A stretch of 64,000 nt of DNA. It comes from CAZCDS01 sp964497585. GTDB lineage: Bacteria; Desulfobacterota; Desulfomonilia; Desulfomonilales; Desulfomonilaceae. The DNA lies in NCBI GenBank assembly GCA_964497585.1, contig CAZCDS010000006.1, positions 62,001-126,000 of the forward strand, in the 5' to 3' direction. The notes under the pieces are model-generated. The model ran no database searches. It worked only from the letters and a program-made list of their open reading frames with translations, and was not told where the DNA came from. The position numbers were made by a program, and so were the translations under genes. Positions 1 to 8,327 of the stretch are shown piece after piece (positions within the stretch are counted from its first letter, which is position 1; each line of letters opens with the position of its first letter).

Positions 1-1188
1 TTCGCGGTCAACCACGTGCTTCTTCACAACGCGACCATGACCCTGGCCGACGTGCCCTTCGCGTTCTTTACCTTCTGCGGGCTCATCGCGTTGCTATGCG
101 CTGCAAACCGGTCGAACAGGGTATTCTCTGCGATAGTGGCCGGCCTCTTGATGGGTACGCTCCCCCTCATCCGTATCAACGGCCTCGGTATCCCGATGGC
201 TGGGGCCTTCTTCCTTTTCTGTTCCTGGCGGGACATGGATGCGGTTCGCCGCGTTTGCCTTCTTGCACTGTTCCTCGCACTGGCTTTCGCACCCACGCTC
301 TTGTGGCAGGCGTGGAAGGCATCGTTTCCCGTTTCCGTCAGTGAGGGCAGCTACGCGACGATGATCCTCGGCCGCGGTGCGTGGTATCAGATTTCGCTCA
401 TGCTGGCCGCGCTGTGGGACTATGCTTCTCAGACCACGTACGCGCTCTCAGGACTTGTCATCAAAACGGGATTCCTGGAACTGGTGCTCCCCCTCGTTAC
501 CCTGGGGGGAGCAGTATCCGCGTGGCGCGCTGGCGACAGATTGCTCGTTCCTCTGGTCGGAATTCAGTTCGCGGGGTTGCTCTTGTCGCCCGCGGGCAGC
601 CGTTACCTAATCTTTCTTCTCCCCGCGCTCTATCTCTTTCTGGCCCTCGGACTCATCAGGACAGCCGGCTGGATCTCGACGAGGCTCAGACGTCCCAAAG
701 ATCCAGGGCGCGTACTGATCGCATGCCTATGCGTGCTCGCGGTCTGCAATCTCGGTCACAATTTCAAGACCATCTGGAACGCTCGTAGCGCGCGGGAGGT
801 CCGTGGTGCCGAATCAGAACGGAGTCTGCCGTTCTTCAAGGCCGCGCGCTGGCTCAAGGCGCATGCACCGCGCGCCACCGTCATGACAACAAATCCTCGG
901 ATCATTCACTATCTGTCGGGGTGTCGAACGATTTCGCTTGTTCGGTCCGGGGTCCCGGACGAACAGGCATGGGTTGACGATCCGGAGTCAATCGGTGCGT
1001 TGATCGAGCGGACTTCGCCGCGTTTCCTGTTCCTCGACCGGAAGAATCGGCGCGTGCATGATTCCGCACTGGAAGCCTTCAACCGTGTCAATCTCAGATT
1101 GAAGGTGATCCCCCAGGGAAGCTCTCCTCCGCGCCACATGTTGTACGAAATAGCTCCTTCTCGATCTCGAAAGGGACAAGGACCATGA
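1..1188 (+). CDS. GT39-type membrane glycosyltransferase, 5' end missing
   Basis: The frame is open from the first base, so the gene starts outside the window. The first visible residues (HNATMTLADVPFAFF) resemble the short motif after an early membrane segment in dolichyl-phosphate-mannose/ArnT-type transferases, which move a sugar from a polyprenyl-phosphate carrier on the periplasmic face of the membrane. Several hydrophobic segments follow over roughly residues 15-245, then a soluble tail of about 130 residues. The stop overlaps the next start as ATGA (1185-1188), which suggests translational coupling to the PfkB kinase. The acceptor cannot be told from sequence. Family assignment is fairly safe; the catalytic N-terminal acidic residues are not visible. 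Confidence 0.75.
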   Translation, partial: FAVNHVLLHNATMTLADVPFAFFTFCGLIALLCAANRSNRVFSAIVAGLLMGTLPLIRINGLGIPMAGAFFLFCSWRDMDAVRRVCLLALFLALAFAPTLLWQAWKASFPVSVSEGSYATMILGRGAWYQISLMLAALWDYASQTTYALSGLVIKTGFLELVLPLVTLGGAVSAWRAGDRLLVPLVGIQFAGLLLSPAGSRYLIFLLPALYLFLALGLIRTAGWISTRLRRPKDPGRVLIACLCVLAVCNLGHNFKTIWNARSAREVRGAESERSLPFFKAARWLKAHAPRATVMTTNPRIIHYLSGCRTISLVRSGVPDEQAWVDDPESIGALIERTSPRFLFLDRKNRRVHDSALEAFNRVNLRLKVIPQGSSPPRHMLYEIAPSRSRKGQGP

Positions 1189-2183
1189 CGGACACTACGC
1201 CGATGCTCGATGTGGTAGGCTTCGGATCTCTCAATCTCGATGAGTTTTGGGAGGTTCCCGGGGAATTCCTCCGCGAGTTACACCTCGAGCCAGGGCAGGA
1301 GTACGTCAAGGATATCGGCTGGTTCAGAAGCATCTACCCGGCTCTCCAGGAACGGGGAATCAACAGGGCCTGCGACCCGGGCGGGTCGGCTGCCAATATG
1401 ATTGCAGCGCTCCGTAAGATGGGCTTTCGAACGGGATTCCACGGTTCAGCCGGAGCGGAGGATTGCGGATTACTCAGGCTGGAAGAGCTCGGGCGGCCCG
1501 AGGATCTGAGAATCCGACGTGTGGACCTCCCATCGGGACGATGCCTCGCCCTCATCGACAAGGATGACCCCCAGCGTGACCGCGCCCTGGTAATCCTGCC
1601 GAACGCGAACGATCTTGCCGGCACGGAGGGCCCTGATCGTGCGTATTTTGAGCAGGCCCGGTGGATACACATGACGTCCTTCGTATCGGAGTCACCGCTG
1701 CACGCGCAGATCGGGCTGGTCGAAAGGCTCCACCGGGGGACGCGGCTCAGCTTCGATCCCGGCGCTATCTACTCGTCAATGGGCTTTGACGCGATGGAAC
1801 CGCTCTTGCGCGGCGCGGACATACTGTTCTGCACCGCAGAGGAACTTCCGGCGATGACCTCCGAGACCCTTATGGAGCGCTCGCTCGAACGGGTCTTTGC
1901 AATGGGCGTCGGAATCGTTGTTCTCAAGCAGGGATCGAAAGGCCTGACCGCTTGCCGGCCGGATGGGGCCTTCTTTCAACCAGCGCTTCCTGCCCGCGTT
2001 GTCCGTGATCGGACCGGAGCCGGTGACGTTGCCGCGGCCGGGTTCCTCGCCGGGATCCTGGTGGGGGTGGACGTCCGGAAGTGCGCCGAAATAGCCGCGG
2101 CTGCCGCGGCCCGAAGCATCGAAGGGTACGGAAGGAGTTCGTACCCGGACAGGGAGTTTTTTGATGCTTTCATCGCACACTGA
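1185..2183 (+). CDS. PfkB-family carbohydrate/nucleoside kinase
   Basis: A 332-residue cytosolic kinase of the ribokinase/PfkB family, which phosphorylates a sugar or nucleoside with ATP. The N-terminal substrate-side motif is DPGGSAANM near residue 64. The C-terminal PfkB signature DRTGAGD (275-281) carries the catalytic Asp281 and the anion-hole glycines; Arg replaces the Asp/Thr often seen at the second position. Length is normal. It overlaps the upstream glycosyltransferase by 4 bases (ATGA) and is followed after 77 bases by a HAD phosphatase, so the three could be one transcription unit. The substrate is not evident. Confidence 0.85.
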   Translation: MTDTTPMLDVVGFGSLNLDEFWEVPGEFLRELHLEPGQEYVKDIGWFRSIYPALQERGINRACDPGGSAANMIAALRKMGFRTGFHGSAGAEDCGLLRLEELGRPEDLRIRRVDLPSGRCLALIDKDDPQRDRALVILPNANDLAGTEGPDRAYFEQARWIHMTSFVSESPLHAQIGLVERLHRGTRLSFDPGAIYSSMGFDAMEPLLRGADILFCTAEELPAMTSETLMERSLERVFAMGVGIVVLKQGSKGLTACRPDGAFFQPALPARVVRDRTGAGDVAAAGFLAGILVGVDVRKCAEIAAAAAARSIEGYGRSSYPDREFFDAFIAH

Positions 2184-2260
2184 GCTATCAGATTCGCAAT
2201 GACCTGAGCGATACTAAACTGCTCTGAGAGCCATCCCGAGGGTTCAGCGGAGGAGGAACG

Positions 2261-3262
2261 ATGAAACAGGGATCCAGGCGTATCTTCATCACCGATTGCG
2301 AAGGCCCCATCACGAAGAACGACAACGCGGCCGAGCTTGCCGCGCAGTACATTCCACAGGGTGACCGCTTCTTCGCACGGATCAGCCTCTATGACGATTA
2401 TCTTGCAGAAGTGGTCCGAAGGCCGGGTTACAAGCCCGGAGACACGCTTCGTCTTATCCTCCCGTTCTTCAAGGCGTTCGAGCTGGACAACGAGACGATG
2501 GTGGAATTCTCAGGCCGGAACATTGAGATGATCCCGTCTGCGGATCGCGTGCTCCGTGAGCTTCACGCGCTCGCGCCGGCCCACATCGTGAGCACGAGTT
2601 ACTCTCCGTACATCAGAGCCGTGTGCGACGCGATCGACTTCCCCTTTGAAAACACGTACCGGACCGAAGTCAACCTCGACGCGTACGCGCTTTTGGAGCC
2701 TGAATGCAGTCAACTCAAGGAAATCCACGCGCGGATCATGGATCTGGCGGACTTCGAGATCCCCTCGGGAGCGAAGTCGGCTGAAGATCTCTCCGAACCC
2801 GATCGGAAGACCGTGGCCATACTCGACGAGATCTTCTGGACCGAACTCCCCCGCATGGAGATCTACGCGATCATCCGGGACGTCAACCCGATCGGCGGCC
2901 GGGAAAAGGCCCGGGCCATAGAAGAGATCGCCGCCAGGGAAAAGGTTGCTCTGAGCGAGGTGATGTACGTGGGAGACAGTATTACCGACGTGGACGCGTT
3001 TCGACTCATCAAGTCCGCAGGCGGGCTGGCCGTCTCCTTCAACGGGAACGACTGGGCCGTGCGGGAAGCCCACTTTGCAGTGACTGCCCAGAATGCGCTT
3101 CCCATCGGTTGGCTTGCAACACTCTTCCTGGAAAAGGGTGTGGGAGCATTCCAGGATCTCTTCATGGACCGGATCACGACGGACAATTCCGACGCGATCT
3201 CCGCGAGGAGCAGCCGCGTGAGAAAAGAGGTCCGGACCGAGATTATCGGCAGCCTCGGCTGA
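2261..3262 (+). CDS. HAD-superfamily phosphatase, EhaR-like
   Basis: A 333-residue soluble protein with the HAD hydrolase motifs: motif I ITDCEGP with nucleophile Asp12 and Glu14 where most phosphatases have a second Asp; a Ser/Thr motif II at HIVSTS (109-113); and motif IV GDSITD (238-243). A strong ribosome-binding site (AGGAGG) precedes the ATG. The layout resembles archaeal proteins annotated as energy-converting hydrogenase A subunit R, which are HAD-like rather than hydrogenase subunits; that link is from memory of the family. No hydrogenase gene is adjacent. The likely role is hydrolysis of a small phosphorylated metabolite. The Glu in motif I makes activity less certain. Confidence 0.7.
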   Translation: MKQGSRRIFITDCEGPITKNDNAAELAAQYIPQGDRFFARISLYDDYLAEVVRRPGYKPGDTLRLILPFFKAFELDNETMVEFSGRNIEMIPSADRVLRELHALAPAHIVSTSYSPYIRAVCDAIDFPFENTYRTEVNLDAYALLEPECSQLKEIHARIMDLADFEIPSGAKSAEDLSEPDRKTVAILDEIFWTELPRMEIYAIIRDVNPIGGREKARAIEEIAAREKVALSEVMYVGDSITDVDAFRLIKSAGGLAVSFNGNDWAVREAHFAVTAQNALPIGWLATLFLEKGVGAFQDLFMDRITTDNSDAISARSSRVRKEVRTEIIGSLG

Positions 3263-3276
3263 GCTGGCAAGCGAAA

Positions 3277-3309
3277 GTCCTTTTTGGGTAAGACGTTACC
3301 GGGAAGGAC
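3277..3309. terminator. Hairpin between convergent genes
   Basis: An imperfect two-step stem: GTCCTT (3277-3282) pairs with AAGGAC (3304-3309) and GGTAA (3287-3291) pairs with TTACC (3296-3300). It sits 14 bases after the HAD gene and before the convergent minus-strand gene that ends at 3434. It could act on either transcript. There is no long T-tract, so termination strength is uncertain. Confidence 0.45.
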
Positions 3310-3433
3310 CTTCGGGCAAGATGACGTCCGGTTGGAGCTCGAATGTCCCGCCGGACCGGGGGACTTGCCCGTCCAGAGCTGCTACTCCAGTCGGCCCAGC
3401 CTCTTGTCACCCGTCGGGGAAAATTTAGGGGCT

Positions 3434-4741
3434 TCAGTACACGTAGGGCAGGAACCGCCAAGTTCTCATACGGTATTGCTCGTAGTCAGGGTACTTGTCG
3501 GCAAGAATACGCTCCTCCTTGACCGCCTTGATCACGTACAGGAGGACGATCGCGAGCCAGACCGGAAGGAAGAACGTGCTCCCGAAGAACAGGACGTAAC
3601 CCAACAAGCCGATGATGACCCCCGTGTACATCGGATGGCGGATCCGCGAATAGACGCCACCGGTGATAAGCGTTCCGCTCCGTCTGGGCGCGGCATAGAC
3701 CCGGAAGTTCCTCCCGAGGGCCCGAAAGCTCAGGATTCCGAGTCCCAGTCCGGCCAGTGCCAGAGCCGCTCCGAGGATCGATTGAACGAGCGGCACGCTC
3801 CTTTCGAGGAAAACGCTCTCCACCGGCGCGCCGATGAGCGTAACAAAGAGAAGCGCGACGTAGGCCTGGGCCACTGCACGGACATCTTCCCCGCGACGAT
3901 TCGGATCGCGGTGCGGTCGGGTCAGGCTGAAGGGACCTTCTGACTTGCGGCCTCTCTCGAGGAGGATGAGATAGAGAATACCCCAGTTCAGATTGTATAC
4001 CGTCGTGAATCCCAGCTTGCGCATGGTCGCAGCCACGGACGGCGATCGGTGACCGGAGAAGCAGGTCACCAGCACAGGGCGGTCTTTGGGCCTGCTTTTC
4101 GCCGCCTCGCCAAGGCCTTCCCCCCAGGGGTAATTCTCCGCGCCGCTCAAGCGGTTCCAATGGAATTCGGGCTTGGTACGGACATCCACGATCCACGTGT
4201 CGTCCGGCAGCGTGCGAAGACGCCAAGGCGGCAACGGCCGCGCGCCCCCGGCGATGGTAACCAGCTCCCCGCCAACCATGAGATTGCCGAGCAACGGCAG
4301 GACAGCTGTATGGCTGCCGAAGGTACCTGACCCGGATTGCTCGCGGGCGAGTCGGCGTACGAAGAGAATCGTCTGTGCGGAGTAGGCTGTGAAGAGGACT
4401 CCCCACAGTGCCCAGGCCACGGGGCTCATAACCAGAATACAGAAGCCGAGGAGGCCCAGCACAATCGACGTGGTTAACGGATGCAGAAGGTGGGATCCAT
4501 GTACCCTGGAAAAGAGGTGTGCGTCGCCCTTGATTGACGGAATGAAGACAAAGTAGGTGATCAGTCCGAACAGTGAGAAGATGAACAGAAGTGCGGCAGG
4601 AATCAGGAGCAGAATGGCGGCCGCGGCTCTGAAGACATCGAGCCCCGGAGTCGAGCCCTCCGCGGCGAAGACGCCAAGAGCGACGAGGAGAGAGGCTGTG
4701 AGGTACGAGATAATGCTGAGAGCGCGCTCGGTCGCTTCCAT
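3434..4741 (-). CDS. Membrane protein: rhodanese domain inside an ICMT/PEMT-type methyltransferase-like protein
   Basis: A 435-residue protein. Start chosen at ATG 4741 because GGAAGG lies just upstream; longer in-frame starts lack this. Residues 8-130 hold about four membrane segments. Residues 165-262 form a rhodanese domain with catalytic Cys227 in CFSGHRS. Residues 290-435 hold further membrane segments and the isoprenylcysteine methyltransferase-like signature GVYSRIRHPMY (362-372), followed by EE (409-410) and a YRMRTWRFLP tail. ICMT/PEMT proteins methylate thiol or lipid substrates with SAM at the inner membrane; rhodaneses handle persulfide sulfur. The combination suggests a membrane sulfur or thiol-methylating enzyme, but this is inference. 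It lies alone downstream of rpsU. Confidence 0.75.
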   Translation of the reverse strand: MEATERALSIISYLTASLLVALGVFAAEGSTPGLDVFRAAAAILLLIPAALLFIFSLFGLITYFVFIPSIKGDAHLFSRVHGSHLLHPLTTSIVLGLLGFCILVMSPVAWALWGVLFTAYSAQTILFVRRLAREQSGSGTFGSHTAVLPLLGNLMVGGELVTIAGGARPLPPWRLRTLPDDTWIVDVRTKPEFHWNRLSGAENYPWGEGLGEAAKSRPKDRPVLVTCFSGHRSPSVAATMRKLGFTTVYNLNWGILYLILLERGRKSEGPFSLTRPHRDPNRRGEDVRAVAQAYVALLFVTLIGAPVESVFLERSVPLVQSILGAALALAGLGLGILSFRALGRNFRVYAAPRRSGTLITGGVYSRIRHPMYTGVIIGLLGYVLFFGSTFFLPVWLAIVLLYVIKAVKEERILADKYPDYEQYRMRTWRFLPYVY

Positions 4742-4885
4742 TGCAGCCTTCCGACAAACCCGCGAATCGCTGGGAACCTTTCGGACCCGCTTGCCAAAGG
4801 GACTTCGATTCTGAATACGGGCCTGCCCTATCACAAAAGCATCGGTTCGCAAAGGAAAAATCGGGGCTGCAATTTGCTCACCCGC

Positions 4886-4916
4886 GATAACGGAAGCCTT
4901 GCTTCAGGCCGTTATC
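4886..4916 (-). terminator. Stem-loop over the rpsU stop codon
   Basis: GATAACGG (4886-4893) pairs perfectly with CCGTTATC (4909-4916) on the rpsU transcript, with an inner CCT/AGG stem. The hairpin includes the rpsU stop at 4912-4914. A run of five T on the transcript follows only about 20 bases later, so it may be a terminator, a 3'-end stabiliser or an autoregulatory element. Confidence 0.4.
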
Positions 4917-5112
4917 TCCGTCTCATTCTGCGCAGTTTCTTGAGAAGCCGTTTTCTCGCGGCCATGGCCTTTCTCTTCTTTTTCACGCTTGGCTTCTCAT
5001 AGGCGCGGCGCTTCTTGGTCTCGGTGAGAACACCCGACTTCTGCACCTGTTTCTTGAATCTCTTGAGCGCGTTTTCAAACGGCTCGTCTTCTTTGACATA
5101 TACTCCCGGCAT
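4912..5112 (-). CDS. rpsU: 30S ribosomal protein S21
   Basis: A 66-residue, very basic protein with the S21 layout: N-terminal MPGVYVKEDEPFENALKRFK, then KKRRAYEKPS, and an Arg/Lys-rich C-terminus ending RRMRRR. S21 is a late-assembling protein of the small subunit near the mRNA 3' anti-Shine-Dalgarno region. Length matches the family. The ribosome-binding site AAAGGAGAG sits about 7 bases before the ATG. The gene is alone on its strand, with a 448-base spacer upstream, so it probably has its own promoter. Confidence 0.95.
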   Translation of the reverse strand: MPGVYVKEDEPFENALKRFKKQVQKSGVLTETKKRRAYEKPSVKKKRKAMAARKRLLKKLRRMRRR

Positions 5113-5503
5113 GAGATTCTCTCCTTTCTCAAAGATAGTTTAGTTTGACCGTCGGTGTCCGGCGAGGGAACCGCCACGGCACACACCCGGCAGCACGTGG
5201 AGCCAGTGGGATACGATAGCGGCCAAGGCTCCCCACACTTTGCCGCACCATCCCTGCTGATAAGTGAAAACGCTTGTCCCTCGGAGGGAGAGACTACTTC
5301 CTTCTGATTAGGACAAAAGAATGATGATTCGGGCTGGAGGTATCAAATCCCTTCTATTGAGAGTCGCACTGACGAAGAGAGTCAGCGCTCACGAGGATCC
5401 GGCCGAAAAAAAGCACGATACTGTTTTTCCCATTGCCGGCTCAATTTTTAAATATAAAACAGCGTCATACATTCGTCAAGATAAAATGAGCCCCAACTTT
5501 TCG
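5113..5503. other. Spacer upstream of rpsU
   Basis: No convincing gene. The minus strand immediately before rpsU is AT-rich and is the likely place for its promoter, but no clear -35/-10 pair stands out. The part near 5400-5500 is AT-rich and leads into the terminator of the gene at 5561. A short plus-strand reading frame from 5321 has no ribosome-binding site or recognisable motif. Confidence 0.5.
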
Positions 5504-5524
5504 AAAAAAAACCCGCTCCGGCGG
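5504..5524 (-). terminator. Rho-independent terminator of pyrE
   Basis: On the minus strand a small stem CCGC-CGGA-GCGG (5513-5524) is followed by G and eight T residues (5504-5511). It lies about 40 bases beyond the stop of the orotate phosphoribosyltransferase gene. The stem is short but the T-tract is good. Confidence 0.55.
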
Positions 5525-5560
5525 CCTTCTACCTGCTCGAAAGCAAGCCTTTCGTGCGGC

Positions 5561-6313
5561 TCATCCTGAACGCGCGGTCTCCTCCAATTCCCGCTGCACA
5601 TCCGCCCCTTGGAAGTATTCCGGATCGCTCAAGTAGTGGGAGATGACCTCCCATTCCCGCTCGTTCATCACCGGCTTGAGTAGCGGCAGGCCAAGGGTCC
5701 GGAAAGGAATGAGATTCAGGAACTTGACTCCCGCATCCCGGGCCGCTTCGAGACCGCCTTGCTGCCTGTCGAGGACCACCGCGACCGTCCTGCACTCGAC
5801 GTCCGCGAGATGCATTCTTTTCACTTCGTGCAGGACCTGCTCCAGAGCAATCCGTTTGCTGTCGAAGCGGGTTACCAGATCATCCACCACGGCGATCCGG
5901 TCACCTGCGGTCAATTCCCCTTCCACCAGGGCGTGCTCGCCGTAACTCGTCACGCGTTCCCTGAAAGATTCAAGGGTCTTGACCCCTTCCAGCTTTCTCG
6001 TGAAACCGGCCGCGATGTGCCCGCAGATCGACATTCCCGCTGCGATGGGGACCCCGGCCATAGCGATCCCGATGACTTTGGTTATCTCCGGCGCCTCCTG
6101 CTCAATCATGTGAGCCATGGCACGGCAGACTTTTTCAAAGACCGATGGGTGGGATACCAGTGGGCGAAGCTGAATGTAGAGCGGGCTATACATTCCCGAC
6201 ACAAGCGTCCATCCCGAGGGTCGATCTCTGAAGAAGGTTCGAATCATTCTGTTTTCGTACAGGAGCGTGACGATCTCCCGTGCAGCCTGTTCCTTTTGGT
6301 CTTCCCAAGACAT
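5561..6313 (-). CDS. pyrE: Orotate phosphoribosyltransferase
   Basis: A 250-residue cytosolic type I phosphoribosyltransferase. The N-terminal part has WTLVSGMYSPLYIQLRP, matching the family pattern SGxxSPxYxDxR. The PRPP-binding loop reads IAVVDDLVTRFDSKR; the acidic pair is present although the usual TTGGS is replaced. The predicted reaction joins orotate and PRPP to give OMP in pyrimidine synthesis. Start chosen at ATG 6313, giving the usual length with AGGA upstream; a longer in-frame extension has no family similarity. It stands alone and a terminator follows. Another purine/pyrimidine phosphoribosyltransferase specificity is possible given the divergent loop. Confidence 0.75.
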   Translation of the reverse strand: MSWEDQKEQAAREIVTLLYENRMIRTFFRDRPSGWTLVSGMYSPLYIQLRPLVSHPSVFEKVCRAMAHMIEQEAPEITKVIGIAMAGVPIAAGMSICGHIAAGFTRKLEGVKTLESFRERVTSYGEHALVEGELTAGDRIAVVDDLVTRFDSKRIALEQVLHEVKRMHLADVECRTVAVVLDRQQGGLEAARDAGVKFLNLIPFRTLGLPLLKPVMNEREWEVISHYLSDPEYFQGADVQRELEETARSG

Positions 6314-6644
6314 GGTTTGAGCTATCCTCGAAATCTCGCTCCGGTTTCCATTCGATCCGTACTGGGAGTCCCTTGTCGCACTACCACGACGCAACGGGAT
6401 GAGAACGACTTGCCCTCCCTTACCGCAAATGGGCCCTCTCGCGTGAACCGCATCATACCATCGGCAAACGCGGAGACCAACTTCGATTACAACCGGTATA
6501 CCGGAAGGACGCCGATCGCCGCAAGGCTGCAACCGCGCCACTGCAAATCCGATCTTGTTTCTCGGTCCTTCCCTTTCCGTCGACGCTTGCCCGCTGGTTG
6601 ACTCGCTCCGTTCGCTCGTGTATTTCTAAAATTTACCGCGTGCG
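6314..6644. other. Divergent promoter region between pyrE and the reductase-dehydratase gene
   Basis: 331 bases between two divergent genes, so it should carry both promoters. No gene is supported here and I could not pick out a convincing -35/-10 pair. The plus-strand end (about 6620-6640) is locally AT-rich. Confidence 0.4.
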
Positions 6645-8240
6645 ATGACTCAACCCCAGGAGCAGCGATCGCCAATGTTGAATGGTAAGGACATCCTTGT
6701 AATAGGCGCCAGGCATGGCGGATACGGTGCCTCCATTGCTTCCGCGGCCGTCGAGGCAGGCACACGGGTTTTCGGAACGACCCTCAATCCTGAAGATCCG
6801 CGCGAGCAGGAATTCTTCAAAGATATCGGCGTGAGGCTGGTTGATGTTCCGCTCAGATACGACGGGGAGCACAGGGATCGTGTCTTCGAGGACCTGGCCG
6901 GAGTCGAGGCCCGTCTGCGCGAGCACGGGGTGACACGGCTCGGCGCGGTCATTCATACTGTCGCCGGAGGCTTTCCGAGGCAGCCGTCCGCCATGAAGGC
7001 GGTGGGCGACATTCTGAGGGGCAAGTGCACGTTCGCGGACATGGCAACAGCAGTCAAACGAAACGTCTACTACGTGAATGCGGGCTCCTTTGCCGATACG
7101 GTCGAGGGTCTGGACAATCTCACGGACGGGGAGACGCACTTCGTTGCCTTGACTTACCGCGGAGATCTCCCCTACTTCATCGCAGATACGAAGAGATACC
7201 TCGAGCGGCTCGCGGTTCGCCTGGCACGTCAGGGGAGACGAACACTGATCGCGGCCTTGCCCGAGGCATGGACCCAATCTTCCCAGTTCTTCACCGGCAT
7301 AGAGATCGCGGTCTTGCACAGCTACCTGGAAGACCTGATGGGCCGAACGCCGGCTGATGACCTACTCTCGAAAATGTTCGATCGAATGGAGAAGGCCCTA
7401 GGGGAGATTGAAGGACTCGATGACCTCCTGGCAGAACTTCAGGGTTTCTTCAGAGACCAGTGGCCCTCAATCACTCCGGCCGCCGACCTGGGACACGTCT
7501 ACAGCACCGTTCAGAACCTGTACGGCCCGCTGAGAAAGCAGGGCACCTTCGGCATCTTGCGTCGGGCTGTGGAAGCCGTTTCGGAATTCATTCGGGACGC
7601 GTCAGGCCTGATCCTTATTACCGAGGTGATCGGCCGTGGCGGCTACGAACCGGGTGACGTTCGCCAGGTCCGCTGTAGGGATCTTCTCGGCGGCGGGATG
7701 ATAGGGATTGCAGAGCCGCGGGATGACAAGCCGCGAGCGCCGGCTCGCATCAGGCAATGGGTGACATGCGAGAAGGACGAGATTCGGCAAGTTCTGAACA
7801 TGTACGGCGAGAATTTCCTGTTCGTTGATCGGGTCATCATGGAAGCCGGCCGGCCGTACGACGGAGCCATGGGCTTCGGCAGTTTCACGGTTCCAAGCGC
7901 GGATGAAAATCCCATAATGAAAGACCATTTCGTGGGAATGCCGCTCTTCGGAGGGCACCTGCAGATGGAAGCCGTCGCACAGTTCGGCACCTTCATGTTG
8001 CTCAAAGCCCTCGGAGATCGTAAGCTGTTCCCGATCCTTACGGGCACGGAATTCCCCGATCTCAATACGATGGCCCCTCCGGGGGAGAAGCTCAGTATGA
8101 TGGGCGTCATCCGCTTGCCGGAGAAGAGGCTTATTACCATGGAGGCGTTTGTGGAAAATCGCTACGCTCGTTCCATGGGGATCATACGGGGAATGATCCT
8201 CGCCGAACGCATTGTACGCAAGATGATGTCCTCATTCTAG
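6645..8240 (+). CDS. Two-domain enoyl-ACP-reductase-like SDR fused to FabZ/FabA-like hot-dog dehydratase
   Basis: A 531-residue fusion. The N-terminal domain begins with a Rossmann nucleotide-binding turn (VIGARHGGYGASIA, about 19-32) and runs to about residue 230 like FabI-type short-chain reductases, with Tyr and Lys candidates in TYRGDLPYFIADTKRYL. A linker follows. The C-terminal domain (about 375-531) is FabZ-like: His428 in DHFVGMPLFGG and Glu442 in MEAVAQ are 14 residues apart, the same spacing as the FabZ catalytic pair. This suggests successive dehydration and reduction of an acyl chain in one polypeptide. ATG 6675 (MLNGKDILVIG) is a good alternative start with AGGAG 12 bases upstream. 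No other fatty acid genes are adjacent. Confidence 0.7.
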   Translation: MTQPQEQRSPMLNGKDILVIGARHGGYGASIASAAVEAGTRVFGTTLNPEDPREQEFFKDIGVRLVDVPLRYDGEHRDRVFEDLAGVEARLREHGVTRLGAVIHTVAGGFPRQPSAMKAVGDILRGKCTFADMATAVKRNVYYVNAGSFADTVEGLDNLTDGETHFVALTYRGDLPYFIADTKRYLERLAVRLARQGRRTLIAALPEAWTQSSQFFTGIEIAVLHSYLEDLMGRTPADDLLSKMFDRMEKALGEIEGLDDLLAELQGFFRDQWPSITPAADLGHVYSTVQNLYGPLRKQGTFGILRRAVEAVSEFIRDASGLILITEVIGRGGYEPGDVRQVRCRDLLGGGMIGIAEPRDDKPRAPARIRQWVTCEKDEIRQVLNMYGENFLFVDRVIMEAGRPYDGAMGFGSFTVPSADENPIMKDHFVGMPLFGGHLQMEAVAQFGTFMLLKALGDRKLFPILTGTEFPDLNTMAPPGEKLSMMGVIRLPEKRLITMEAFVENRYARSMGIIRGMILAERIVRKMMSSF

Positions 8241-8327
8241 GAAAGAGAACGGTTGGGGAGGACCTTCCCGCAGGAAGGCCAGGCCGGGAGAAGTCTTGCC
8301 CACATGCTTCCGACGTCGGATAAGTCC

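Noticed and set aside
5321..5569. 82-codon plus-strand reading frame
   Set aside because: No ribosome-binding site, no motif, and it runs into the antisense of the pyrE terminator and 3' end.
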